32,093 nt of DNA, taken from IMG/VR virus record IMGVR_UViG_3300042321_001853, positions 1 through 32,093 of that record; one strand, written 5' to 3'. Shown piece by piece: positions 12,309-20,132 of this stretch (position 1 is its first letter; each line of letters opens with the position of its first letter). The stretch comes from a virus. The notes below the pieces were generated by a model that saw nothing but the letters and a program-made list of their open reading frames with translations, did not search any database and had not been told where the DNA came from. Both the position numbers and the translations under genes were made by a program.

Positions 12309-13838
12309 TCACTCCATAGGGAACGCGGGGTCGGCTTCCTGGCCCTCGACGGCGTCGGCGATCCGCTCGAGCACGCCGAGCTGTCGCTCCTGCACGTCGC
12401 CGCCGGTGCCGCGCATGATCCGGAACATCTCGGCCACGCCTTCGGACGACCGCGAGTCGACCCCCTTCAGGGCCTGCGGCTCGACGGCGGCCGCGGCGGC
12501 CTCGGTGATTCGGCTGGCGGCCCCGGCTCCAGCCTGCGACACGCTCGCGGCCGATGCCTCCGCCTGGGCGACGGCGGCGTCCAGGGCGGTCGTGAGCGGC
12601 CCCGCGACCGCCTGGCCGATGGGCTGCGCGGTCTCGGCGAACGCGTTCTGGAACGCGGCGGCCGAGGCTGCGCCGGACTCCACGATCTGGGCGTTGATAT
12701 TGCTCGCGAAGGCTTCGGACCCGGCCACGATCTCGTCTATCGACGACGTGTCGAACCGGAGGAACTTGCCGATCTGCTGCGCGATGCTCGCGAGCCCGAG
12801 AACGGCCGCGTTGAAGCCGCCGATGATGCCCAGGAACAGGGCCTGGGCCGCCGAGAACACGCCGGCCACGATCGACGAGACGCGATTTAGGAAGTCCACG
12901 ACCGAGGCCCATTGGACGCCGACCTCGGAGACGTACTGCCAGACTCCCGAGAGGTTCGTGATCAACCAGTCGCCGATGCCGGCGAGGAACCGCGCCCCCG
13001 CGATGATGCCGTCCCCGATCGCCTGGCCGATGTTAGCCCCGCCGATGGAGCCGACGAACGACGTGAACGTGTCCGCGACCGCCTGGACGGCCGGGGCGAG
13101 GTACGCGACGACCTGGGTGACGATCCCCTCGATCGCCTTCCCCGCGAGCGTGAACGCGTCGTTCATTGCCTCCACGTCCTGGCCCTGGGCGGTCGTCAGG
13201 GCGAGACCGAACCGGTCGGCCTGTTCGACGGCCTGGGCGATGCCCTCGGCCCCGCCCGAGAAGAGCGGGAGCAGCTCGGCCCCGGCCCGGCCGAACAGGG
13301 CGACCGCGGCGGCGGACCGCTCGGCCTCCGACGGCAGGGCCGAGATCGCCTGGGCGATCGCCTGGAACCGCTCGGCACTCGACATGCCGCCGAGCTCCTC
13401 GAGGGAGAGGCCGAGGCTCCCAAACCCGGCCGCGGCCTCTTTCGAGCCGTTGGACGCGCGGATGAACGCCACGTCGGCCTTGGTGGCGGCCGCGGCGATC
13501 GAGTCCATCCCGACGCCGGCCAGGTCGCCGGCGAGGGACAGGCCGGCGAACTCGCCATAGGTCATGCCGAGCCGGGCCGCGAGCTTCGACTGACTGTCGA
13601 TCACGTCGGCCTGGGCCTGGCCCATGGAGACCAGGGACCGGACGTAGCCGGTGGCCGAGCTCGCGATCGAGCCGAAGAGCTGGGCCCCCTGGATCGCGAC
13701 GAGAGAGCGGATGCCGCCGCCCAGAGACGACACGCTCGTCTGCATCTTGCGCATCGCGGCCGACGCCTGGTTGACCCCGGTTACGAGCCCCGACGCGTTC
13801 GCGGTGAAGATCGCCGAGACCTTGCCGATTGCCGCCAT
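12309..13838 (-). CDS. Tail tape measure protein
   Basis: 509 residues, alanine/glycine-rich and helical, with the typical N-terminus (GKVSAIFTANASGLVTGVN then QASAAMRKMQTSVSSLGGG) and hydrophobic segments in the middle (LAPAVQAVADTFTSFVGSIG, IVAGVFSAAQALFLGIIGGF). Tape measures set tail length and guide DNA ejection; at roughly 0.15 nm per residue this one predicts a short tail of about 75 nm (rule of thumb). It lies immediately after the G/GT chaperone genes, the canonical order. Confidence 0.9.
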   Translation of the reverse strand: MAAIGKVSAIFTANASGLVTGVNQASAAMRKMQTSVSSLGGGIRSLVAIQGAQLFGSIASSATGYVRSLVSMGQAQADVIDSQSKLAARLGMTYGEFAGLSLAGDLAGVGMDSIAAAATKADVAFIRASNGSKEAAAGFGSLGLSLEELGGMSSAERFQAIAQAISALPSEAERSAAAVALFGRAGAELLPLFSGGAEGIAQAVEQADRFGLALTTAQGQDVEAMNDAFTLAGKAIEGIVTQVVAYLAPAVQAVADTFTSFVGSIGGANIGQAIGDGIIAGARFLAGIGDWLITNLSGVWQYVSEVGVQWASVVDFLNRVSSIVAGVFSAAQALFLGIIGGFNAAVLGLASIAQQIGKFLRFDTSSIDEIVAGSEAFASNINAQIVESGAASAAAFQNAFAETAQPIGQAVAGPLTTALDAAVAQAEASAASVSQAGAGAASRITEAAAAAVEPQALKGVDSRSSEGVAEMFRIMRGTGGDVQERQLGVLERIADAVEGQEADPAFPME

Positions 13839-14529
13839 GGTTTACTCCTCCGTGTCAGTCCCGGCAGGTCTGCCAACTTCGCCGCGAGCTCCTCGTCCGT
13901 GAGGGGCGTTTTCGATCGATGCTCGTCGCCTTCGCGATAGGTGATCAGGAACCGCTCCTCGTCGTGCCGATCAAACTTCCCGGTGAGCCCGGCCCGGATG
14001 ATGCTCGTCATTCGCCCGGCCCGGAGCCAGGGCTGGCCCCACGGCTCGATCAGATAGAACGCCAGCCACCGGACCATCTGCCTCCGCGGGATCTCGCGCT
14101 TCAGCTTTTCGACATCCGCTATCCCCAGTTCCAGGGCGAGCCGGTGGGCGAAAAGTTCCCACGGGTTCGCCCTCAGTCTTTTTTTTCGGTCTCCAGGTCG
14201 TCGTCGCTCGGCTCTTTCAGGAGGGGCATGCACCGAAGGGCGATCTCGTCGATCACCTTCGGGTTCCCGTCCGCGAGCGCCGCGAGGGCCTCGTCGGTCT
14301 GCGGGACGAGCCGCTCGCCGAACTGGTCGCACAGCATGATCTGCACGACCTTCGCCGCCATGGGTTTCCCGGTGCCCTGGTTCCGGTTCGCGTAGAGCCG
14401 CCACTCGTCGACATCCGCCGACGACGGGTTCCGGATGAAGACTTTTTTCCCGAGAGACCGGATCTCGATCTCCATCGGCTTCCCGTCGCGGGCCGCCAGG
14501 TCGAGCAGTTCGTCGAAGGTAAGCGTCAC
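13781..14529 (-). CDS. Tail assembly chaperone GT (product of -1 frameshift)
   Basis: The long product: 117 residues shared with G, then a slip at 14179..14185 into the -1 frame, reading RLRANPWELFAHRLALELG onwards for 132 residues, total about 249. The -1 frame has no start codon or ribosome site of its own at its beginning, yet encodes a protein-like sequence (WLAFYLIEPWGQPWLRAGR). This is the lambda G/GT arrangement, in which the rarer fusion brings tail tube subunits to the tape measure. The last 58 bases overlap the tape measure gene; the arginine/serine-rich end there may be dispensable. Confidence 0.85.
14173..14529 (-). CDS. Tail assembly chaperone G (zero-frame product)
   Basis: 118 residues, starting at GTG 14529 that overlaps the TGA of the preceding virion gene (GTGA). 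The sequence is acidic and helical (TFDELLDLAARDGKPMEIEI, RNPSSADVDEWRLYANRN, DEALAALADGNPKVIDEIAL) and ends in DDDLETEKKD just after the slippery run. The stop TGA lies 3 bases past the AAA AAA pair. Context (tail tube genes before, tape measure after) fits the family. Confidence 0.85.
   Translation of the reverse strand: MTLTFDELLDLAARDGKPMEIEIRSLGKKVFIRNPSSADVDEWRLYANRNQGTGKPMAAKVVQIMLCDQFGERLVPQTDEALAALADGNPKVIDEIALRCMPLLKEPSDDDLETEKKD
14179..14185 (-). promoter_or_regulatory. Programmed -1 ribosomal frameshift site (A AAA AAA)
   Basis: On the coding strand the zero-frame reads GAA AAA AAA GAC TGA. The eight A residues (14186-14179) give the slippery heptamer A AAA AAA followed by G, the best-known bacterial -1 site. 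Slipping gives AGA CTG AGG, which opens the downstream frame. I did not find a strong stem-loop directly downstream; the GC-rich sequence there could form one. Confidence 0.85.
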
Positions 14530-14930
14530 TCCAGGACTCCTGTCAGACGGAACACGGCCTCGCCGGTGGACCACTGCCCGGCTCGGCCGGCGTGTTTCCA
14601 GGAGACGAGGATCGCCTCGCCCGAGATGTAGTCTCCGGGCGTGTCGAACTCAATCAAGGCCTTTTTCCCGCAATCAAACACCGAGAACGACGGCGGGCCC
14701 CAGAATCGGAGCGAGATCGTCGGCGGCTCAATCGACGTGCAGTCGTACTGCTTCAGTACGCGGGCATCCGCCCCGGTGCCGACCACGGTACTCGAGACGT
14801 GGGTCTTCTCGAAGAGCTGGCCCGCCTGGGCGTCGACATCGTGGTCCGTCAGGTAGCCGATGCCGACGTTTCCGAACAGGACCCGCGTCGGGTATCCCGA
14901 TGTGCCATGCGACGAGATGTAACCGGGCAT
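14526..14930 (-). CDS. Putative tail virion protein, 134 aa
   Basis: Located between the tail tube candidate and the tail chaperone. Beta-rich, starting MPGYISSHGTSGYPTRVLFG and containing SIEPPTISLRFWGPPSFSVF; no hydrophobic segment. It may be a second tube-like or tail-associated protein. Evidence is position and soluble beta composition only. Confidence 0.6.
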   Translation of the reverse strand: MPGYISSHGTSGYPTRVLFGNVGIGYLTDHDVDAQAGQLFEKTHVSSTVVGTGADARVLKQYDCTSIEPPTISLRFWGPPSFSVFDCGKKALIEFDTPGDYISGEAILVSWKHAGRAGQWSTGEAVFRLTGVLE

Positions 14931-14943
14931 GCGTCACCCCTCG

Positions 14944-15348
14944 TCAGGTGATCGTCAGGCCCGCAGCGGTCACCTCGCCCGCGATCAGCTCCTCGAACGT
15001 GGCCGAGCCCTCGACGTAGGACGCGGTCTTCCGGGACACGCTGGCACTCGTCACGCGGTAGTTGCCGCTGCCGCCGGTGGTGGAGAGCGCGCCCTCGTCA
15101 CCCTCGACGATCTCGACGGAGTCCGACATGGTCCGGTAGGTGATCGTGAACTTCTTCGGATCGCGGGCCGGCTTGATCGGCGCGAGGGCCATCACGGCCG
15201 TCCCGCCGTGGGCGATGTCGAGCGTGGTCATATCGACCCGCTCCCGGGACGGGGCCGACTGCTCTCGCGAAATGTCGATGCACTTGTACGGGTTCGTCTT
15301 GAACGTGAACGTCGTGCCGTGCGAAGTCGAGAACGTCGGGTCGGGCAT
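14944..15348 (-). CDS. Major tail tube protein (putative)
   Basis: 134 residues, the usual place and size for a small siphoviral tail tube subunit: after the tail terminator and before G/GT. The sequence alternates beta strands (GTTFTFKTNPYKCIDISRE, KFTITYRTMSDSVEIVEGDE, NYRVTSASVSRKTASYV), as expected for the tube fold. Sequence identity among tail tubes is low, so this is mostly synteny and pattern. Confidence 0.65.
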   Translation of the reverse strand: MPDPTFSTSHGTTFTFKTNPYKCIDISREQSAPSRERVDMTTLDIAHGGTAVMALAPIKPARDPKKFTITYRTMSDSVEIVEGDEGALSTTGGSGNYRVTSASVSRKTASYVEGSATFEELIAGEVTAAGLTIT

Positions 15349-15407
15349 CGCGGAGCCTCCTGTGAGCTGGTGCGGTCGATTTTATGGGGTGGGTCGGGTG
15401 CCGAATC

Positions 15408-15821
15408 TCACTCGTGCCAGCGGACCTCGACCGAGAGCTCGACCGTGTAGGTCGGGGTCTCCCGGCCCTCGAGGTAGTCGGGCTGGCCGTCCCGCTCGTC
15501 GAGGACCAGGCAGTGATCGATCATCGTCCCGTGGTCCGTGCCGCGGAACCGGTCGATCGCCGCCGTGATCAGGCTCGCCAGGGCCCAAGCCGAGACGTAG
15601 TCGTCGGCGTAGACCGCCACGAGGAACCTGGCCGTCGGGGGCACCAGGGCCGGGAGCGGCTCGTCGTCGAGGGCGTCGTCGAGCGTCAGCTCGCGGGTCG
15701 TGCCCTCGCGGGCGTAGATCACGAAGGGCGGGTTTTGCGTGCCGGTCATGCCGACCGGCCAGGCCGTGCAAGACGTGGCGGCCTCGATCGACTCCTTCAG
15801 CCATACATGGGGCGTGGGCAT
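15408..15821 (-). CDS. Tail terminator / completion protein (DUF3168-like, putative)
   Basis: 137 residues. It follows the gp10-like protein and precedes the tail tube, the slot of the HK97 tail terminator. The middle AVYADDYVSAWALASLITAA and the C-terminal strand pair TPTYTVELSVEVRWHE fit the alpha/beta fold of those proteins, which cap the tail and join it to the head. Confidence 0.6.
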   Translation of the reverse strand: MPTPHVWLKESIEAATSCTAWPVGMTGTQNPPFVIYAREGTTRELTLDDALDDEPLPALVPPTARFLVAVYADDYVSAWALASLITAAIDRFRGTDHGTMIDHCLVLDERDGQPDYLEGRETPTYTVELSVEVRWHE

Positions 15822-15828
15822 GGTTTTC

Positions 15829-16392
15829 CTATCGTGGGGTGATGCCGGCGGCTATGCCGCGCTTCGACATGCCCGGGTTTGCTCCCGAGGCTCGCTCCGC
15901 CGCGGCCTTCTCCAGGGCCTTCGACATCTCGTCCGCGAGCTTCCCGGCCGCGACCGGCCCGAACTCCCTCATGGTCTTTCCGATCATGTCGTAGGGCCTC
16001 ACGCCAGAGGCCGTGCCGAACTGAAGCCAAATCGCCTTCCGGCTTTCGGGCCCGGCCTTGTACCCAAGGACGCCGTAGATGAACGCGTCGAACGCGGCGT
16101 TTGTTCCGGTCTGCCCGGTCCGCACGGTGACCGATCGCCGCAGCGCCCCGCTCGATCGCTTCTTCTCGCCCTTCTTCCGCCTCCCGCGTCGCGTGTCGAG
16201 CGGCGGCGTGTTCTTTCGCAGGATCGGAACGGCCGGCCGCAGCACTCGCCGCATCGCGGCCTTCAGGTGCTTCCTCGCGATGTGCCGCGGCAGCGTGCGG
16301 AACTCCTGCATCAGCGCGCCGATGTGGGCGTTCGCGTCGTAAGAGTTAGGCTCGAACGACGAGTTCCACGAGAGCGAGATCATGTCGATCAT
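15829..16392 (-). CDS. HK97 gp10-like tail completion protein
   Basis: 187 residues from ATG 16392, which overlaps the stop of the head-closure gene. It is basic (RRGRRKKGEKKRSSGALRRS) and contains YKAGPESRKAIWLQFGTASG, with W-L-Q-F/E-x-GT being the hallmark of gp10-type neck proteins (usual form WLEFGT). These proteins link the head completion ring to the tail. Gene order (connector, closure, gp10, terminator) is textbook. Confidence 0.8.
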   Translation of the reverse strand: MIDMISLSWNSSFEPNSYDANAHIGALMQEFRTLPRHIARKHLKAAMRRVLRPAVPILRKNTPPLDTRRGRRKKGEKKRSSGALRRSVTVRTGQTGTNAAFDAFIYGVLGYKAGPESRKAIWLQFGTASGVRPYDMIGKTMREFGPVAAGKLADEMSKALEKAAAERASGANPGMSKRGIAAGITPR

Positions 16393-16718
16393 GTCCGCTG
16401 CTCCTCGACCGTCAGCTCGAGGTCGTCGCCGCCCGGGGCCTCGACGACCGCGGAGACGTAGAGAAGCCGGTCGCCGCGGCTCGGCCACCGGAGCCGCATG
16501 TCGCCGGCGACATCGTCCCTGTACCGCGTGTAGACCGTCGCCGTGATGCCGCCGCCGACCTGGCCGCGGCGGGCCTGCTCGGAGTAGGTCGTGGCCTCGT
16601 AGGAGCCGAGGATCGTCGCGACGGTCTCCCAGGTCTCGACCGTGCCGCCGGCCACGTTCCGCGAGCGGACGGGCCGCTCCAGGACGAAGACCTCGCGGTA
16701 GCGTCCGGCCGGTCGCAT
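16389..16718 (-). CDS. Head-closure / head-tail joining protein (SPP1 gp16 / HK97 gp9-like)
   Basis: 109 residues; ATG 16718 overlaps the TGA of the connector gene, so it is preferred over the earlier ATG. The sequence YREVFVLERPVRSRNVAGGT followed by VETWETVATILGSYE is the beta-barrel head-tail joining family start, and GDRLLYVSAVVE a typical end. It closes the portal after packaging. Confidence 0.8.
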   Translation of the reverse strand: MRPAGRYREVFVLERPVRSRNVAGGTVETWETVATILGSYEATTYSEQARRGQVGGGITATVYTRYRDDVAGDMRLRWPSRGDRLLYVSAVVEAPGGDDLELTVEEQRT

Positions 16719-17278
16719 CACCAGCCCCCGTTCCACGAGGAGGCCGCGAGCAGGGCCTCGAACGCGTGGGGCAACTCGCCGCCGCCCTCGGTGTTTAGGA
16801 CGCCGCGGTTCTCGAACTGGTGGTTCACGAACGCCAGGATCGCCGAGCGGATCATGGGCTCGATCTGCGAGCCCGGGGCCGCCCCGGCCCAGTAGGTGAC
16901 GACGACCTTCTCGTTCGTGGCCGTGTCGAGCGTCAGCGTGGCCGGGAACGCGTCCTGGTCGACCTCGTAGTCGGCGGCCGCCAGGGCCACGCCGGCGACC
17001 GTCACGGAGATCGGGTAGGTCGCCGAGATCAGGACGGGCGGGGCCGGCAGGTGCAGCACGCTACCGCCGGCCTGCCAGGTCGCGCGGTACTGGGTCGCGA
17101 CGAGCGTCACGGAGAGCCGGCTTTCGACGAGCCGGCGGGCCGCGGCGATCTTGTCGAGAAGGAACCGGTCGAACTCCGTCACGTCCGCGAGCATGCCGCA
17201 CTGGGCCTTCGCGTCGGTCAGCGAGACCGGCTCGACGGAGGGCCACTGGAGAACGCGGATCGTGTCGGGCTTCGCCAT
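16718..17278 (-). CDS. Head-tail connector (gp6-like)
   Basis: 186 residues. WPSVEPVSLTDAKAQCGM then TEFDRFLLDKIAAARRLVES is the start of gp6/YqbG-type connectors (PVSLEEAKxHLR...IxxARxxVE). A beta insert (LPAPPVLISATYPISVTVAG) and a final helical part (IEPMIRSAILAFVNHQFENR) follow, the usual order. Twelve or so copies should sit under the portal. Confidence 0.88.
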   Translation of the reverse strand: MAKPDTIRVLQWPSVEPVSLTDAKAQCGMLADVTEFDRFLLDKIAAARRLVESRLSVTLVATQYRATWQAGGSVLHLPAPPVLISATYPISVTVAGVALAAADYEVDQDAFPATLTLDTATNEKVVVTYWAGAAPGSQIEPMIRSAILAFVNHQFENRGVLNTEGGGELPHAFEALLAASSWNGGW

Positions 17279-17300
17279 CGTTCCCTCCGGATGGACAGAA

Positions 17301-17332
17301 GGCCGGGGCCGGCATCCCTGCCAGCCCCGGCC
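17301..17332 (-). terminator. GC-rich hairpin after the capsid gene
   Basis: GGCCGGGGC (17301-17309) and GCCCCGGCC (17324-17332) form a perfect 9-base stem in the 78-base gap between the capsid and connector genes. On the transcribed strand it is followed by TTCTGTCC, not a full U-run, so it may be a weak terminator or an mRNA-stabilising end that keeps capsid output above that of downstream genes. Confidence 0.5.
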
Positions 17333-17356
17333 CCTGAAGAATCACGATCCGACCGA

Positions 17357-18580
17357 TCAGGAGGCGGCCTTCGCGAGCCGGGCGACGAACTCGGGGGCGT
17401 GGTTGGCCACGCCGAACCGGGTGTTCGCGACGTACAGGACCTGACGGTTCCGCATGAGAACTTCGCGGCCCGCCTCGATCTCGAGGCCGGTGTCCTTCAG
17501 CCCGACCGCGGTCGACATCGCGTAGTCGCCGTACAGGGCCAGCGTGGTGGCGGGGAGGCCCTTCACGATGTAGACCGGGGCACCGAACACCGTGGGAACC
17601 ACGCGGCCGCCGCCGACCGTGAGGGTCGTCTGCTGCGAGCTCCAGATCTTCATGAGGTCGACGTAGCCGGCCCGCGAGCAGACCCACGAGCTGGTCCCCA
17701 TCACGGTCTCGTCGACCTTGCCGACCACGTCGGCGAGGTTCGCGAGGGTCGTCGCGGCGTTGGCCGCGACGGTGATGGTGTTCCCGGCCGCGACCGCACC
17801 GGCGAGGCCGGTCACGGTCGGGTTCGAGGCCTGGCCCGCGAGCCAGAGGGCGTCGAACCGCTGGGCGTAGGCGAGCGAGAACCGCTCGGCCACGAGGCCC
17901 GCGATGTCGAGCGGGCTGTCCTCGATCAGCGAGCGGCTGATCGCGACGGAGGCCCGGATCTCGTGCATCGTCAGGCTCGCGACCGAGGACACGAAGTCCT
18001 GGTCGGTCGTCGCCGTGCCCTCGGCCACGATCGCCGCCGTGGCGTCGCCGACCTTCGGAAAATCGATCTTCTGGCCGCGGGGCCGGACGACCGTCGCGAG
18101 CTGGAGGGCGACCGAGGCGTACTGGAGCCGGTTGACGATCGCGTTATACAACTCGGTGTAGACGTACTCGGCACCGATGCCGTTGTAGGTCGGCGAGGTC
18201 TCGCCCATGGCCCGGGCTTCGCCGGTGCCGACGGCCTTCAGGTACTCGCCGACGGCCTGCGCCGCCTTCCGCGAGCTGAAGAGCTTCACGCCCGAGCGAA
18301 CGTCGGGGGTCTTGCTCTCGACCTCGTCGGCCGCCTCGGCCTTCGGCGAGCTGGGCGCGGTGCCCGTCACGGCCCGGAGGCTGGCGAGCCGGTCGTCGAG
18401 GGACCGCTCCGCGGCCGACTCCTTGCCGATGTTGTCGGCCTTCTCGCCGAGGGCGGCGAGCCGCTCCTCGATCCGGGTCCGCTCGGCGTCGTCGGCCGGC
18501 TCGAGGGCCCGGAGGCTCGTGATCTCGGCGGCGACCTTCGCGGCTTCATCCTGGAGGCGGGCGAGCTTCGGCGACGGCAT
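17357..18580 (-). CDS. Major capsid protein, HK97 fold
   Basis: 407 residues from ATG 18580, with AAGGA 7 bases upstream. Residues 1-100 form a charged coiled coil (LARLQDEAAKVAAEITSL, RIEERLAALGEKADNIG), the delta scaffold domain removed by the prohead protease. The shell part shows the HK97 pattern: AVVRPRGQKIDFPKV-type strand (LATVVRPRGQKIDFPKVGDA), SVASLTMHEIRASVAISRSL, then DSPLDIAGLVAERFSLAYAQ and the end VLYVANTRFGVANHAPEFV. Cleavage probably falls between about residue 90 and 105. Confidence 0.95.
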   Translation of the reverse strand: MPSPKLARLQDEAAKVAAEITSLRALEPADDAERTRIEERLAALGEKADNIGKESAAERSLDDRLASLRAVTGTAPSSPKAEAADEVESKTPDVRSGVKLFSSRKAAQAVGEYLKAVGTGEARAMGETSPTYNGIGAEYVYTELYNAIVNRLQYASVALQLATVVRPRGQKIDFPKVGDATAAIVAEGTATTDQDFVSSVASLTMHEIRASVAISRSLIEDSPLDIAGLVAERFSLAYAQRFDALWLAGQASNPTVTGLAGAVAAGNTITVAANAATTLANLADVVGKVDETVMGTSSWVCSRAGYVDLMKIWSSQQTTLTVGGGRVVPTVFGAPVYIVKGLPATTLALYGDYAMSTAVGLKDTGLEIEAGREVLMRNRQVLYVANTRFGVANHAPEFVARLAKAAS

Positions 18581-18642
18581 GGGGAGTTCCTTCGTGTTCG
18601 TGGCGGTGTCCGTACCGCTCGTCACGATATGACCGCCCGCCG

Positions 18643-18655
18643 CGGCAGAATCTCG
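18643..18655. repeat. 13-base repeat upstream of the capsid gene
   Basis: CGGCAGAATCTCG recurs exactly at 25761..25773, upstream of the portal gene. Here it sits in the loop and one arm of a small hairpin, CGCGGC (18641-18646) with GCCGCG (18655-18660). The 96-base gap upstream of the capsid gene holds nothing else I can name. Confidence 0.5.
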
Positions 18656-18676
18656 CCGCGTTCTACGATAGGACGA

Positions 18677-19000
18677 TCAGCGGTCCGGCTCGGCCGCGCC
18701 GATACGCGAGATGATCTCGCGTTGCCCGGCCGCGATCTCCTGGAGCGTCTCGGCCTGGCGGCCCTGCGTCTCGGCCAGCGAGCGGAGCGTCTCGCTCGTC
18801 GTCTTCAGGTACTCGGTGTGCGACTCCACGACCGGCACGACAACGGTGTCGTGGAGCGTGGCCGAGGCGGCGTAGAACATCCAGAGAATCACCGCCAGCA
18901 CGCCGGCCGGGATACCGATCGTGTTCAGGATCGCACCGGTGGGCCCGAGGGCCTCGATCAGTTCCGACCGCGTCACGTTTCGCTCCTGCTGTTCAGCCAC
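18677..19000 (-). CDS. Membrane-anchored coiled-coil protein, 107 aa (holin/spanin-like?)
   Basis: One membrane segment at about residues 24-45 (AILNTIGIPAGVLAVILWMF) followed by a long polar helix to the end (YLKTTSETLRSLAETQGRQA), i.e. an N-in, C-out or reverse type anchor with a coiled coil. It overlaps the previous gene by 28 bases. In lysis cassettes this shape is seen in inner-membrane spanins and pinholins, but there is no lysis motif that proves it. Last gene of the cargo block before the capsid gene. Confidence 0.7.
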   Translation of the reverse strand: MAEQQERNVTRSELIEALGPTGAILNTIGIPAGVLAVILWMFYAASATLHDTVVVPVVESHTEYLKTTSETLRSLAETQGRQAETLQEIAAGQREIISRIGAAEPDR

Positions 19001-19308
19001 CGGATCACGAGGGCCTGGACGATCGCCGAGATCGCCCAGACGAGGACGAGCGTCGTGAAGGCCATCCCGCAGTTCTCGGAGTAGACGGCCCGGACCCGCT
19101 CCTCGATCCGCCGGCGGATGCCGCCGGGGGCCGGGATCGCGTCGGGACCGGCGGCCCGGAGCTCGCCCTCCATGGCCGCGATCTGCGACAGGGCGACCCG
19201 GACGATCGCGTCGGACCGCTTCCGGCCCAGGAGCCGCCGCCGCATCGGCCGATCGCCGAGGGCCTGCCAGACGGCCTCGCGGGCCTGGTCGAGCTCGAGG
19301 GGCGTCAT
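18973..19308 (-). CDS. C-terminally anchored membrane protein, 111 aa
   Basis: ATG 19308 overlaps the TGA of the trypsin-like gene, so it is translated right after it. The first 80 residues are charged and helical (AREAVWQALGDRPMRRRLLG), then a membrane helix at about 83-105 (FTTLVLVWAISAIVQALVI) and a short polar tail. Possibly a holin or accessory of the exported protease. Unknown family. Confidence 0.7.
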   Translation of the reverse strand: MTPLELDQAREAVWQALGDRPMRRRLLGRKRSDAIVRVALSQIAAMEGELRAAGPDAIPAPGGIRRRIEERVRAVYSENCGMAFTTLVLVWAISAIVQALVIRWLNSRSET

Positions 19309-20129
19309 CGCGAGGCCTCGCAGACCGAGCACGCCGCGCGGGGGCCTGCGACCGTCGAGAGGAACGCGGCGACCCGGGTCGAGCAGGAGCCGACCGTCCG
19401 GCCCTCGCGTTCGCCGAACAGCACGCCGGCGAGCTCGCCCTCCGCGTTGAACATCGGGCCCCCGGAGTCGCCCTGGCGGGCCGTGCCCTTGATCTCGACG
19501 AACTGCCGGGGGTGAGACTTCGTGGGCGAGAGGTAGTCGGTCACCGGCCCGGTCTGCTCGAGGTACTTCCCCGGGCCATAGCCGGCGATCGTGATCGGGT
19601 CGCCGAGCCGGGGCGCGGTGGCGGCGATCGTCACGGGCGCGGCCTTCGGCCTGACGACCGCCAGGGCCGCGAGATCCCACGCGTCATCCCACGCGACGAC
19701 CGTCCCCTTCGAGGTCGTGCCGTCGGGCCACGACACGGTGAGCCCCTGCCGGTGGGTCCGGGCGACGTGCCAGTTCGTGAGGACGATCCCGGTCGAGCCG
19801 CTCGCCTGGACGAGGACGCCGGACCCGTAGATCCGACTCGGCCCGTCGGCGGCCGCGATCCGGCAGACCACGGGCCGGGGGCGGCCGCGGGCGGGGGCCG
19901 CGGGGGCCGACTCGACGGCGGCGACGACATCGGCGGAGGCACGGCCGACCGCCCCCGCCGGGGGCGGAGGCGGAGCCGGGGGCGGATCCGCGACGGTGCC
20001 CGAGCCGCAGCACACCGGGCACGGGTAGTGCATCGGGCCCGGGCCGACCAGGCGGTCGCCCTGGCAGTTGTCACAGTCGGCCGCGAGGGCCGCACCGGCG
20101 AGGATCAGCCAGACGAGTAGGGATCGCAT
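19305..20129 (-). CDS. Secreted trypsin-like serine protease
   Basis: 274 residues. Residues 1-16 are a signal peptide (MRSLLVWLILAGAALA) with probable cleavage before ADC. C19-x2-C22 and C37-x2-C40 form a zinc-ribbon or DnaJ-like knuckle; a proline-rich linker follows. The chymotrypsin-fold domain starts near 85: H121 (VLTNWHVA), D152 (AWDLAALAV) and S222 (RQGDSGGPMF) make the complete catalytic triad. It should act outside the inner membrane. A secreted active S1 protease inside a capsid operon is uncommon; roles could be lysis of a protein-rich wall, maturation of virion proteins or interference with host surface proteins. ATGA overlap ties it to the membrane protein downstream. Confidence 0.9.
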   Translation of the reverse strand: MRSLLVWLILAGAALAADCDNCQGDRLVGPGPMHYPCPVCCGSGTVADPPPAPPPPPAGAVGRASADVVAAVESAPAAPARGRPRPVVCRIAAADGPSRIYGSGVLVQASGSTGIVLTNWHVARTHRQGLTVSWPDGTTSKGTVVAWDDAWDLAALAVVRPKAAPVTIAATAPRLGDPITIAGYGPGKYLEQTGPVTDYLSPTKSHPRQFVEIKGTARQGDSGGPMFNAEGELAGVLFGEREGRTVGSCSTRVAAFLSTVAGPRAACSVCEASR

Positions 20130-20132
20130 CGG

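Noticed and set aside
16820-19084. A 754-codon open frame on the plus strand
   Set aside because: It runs antisense to capsid and connector genes, with Arg/Gly/Asp-rich non-protein-like sequence; open frames of this size are common on the antisense strand of very GC-rich DNA.
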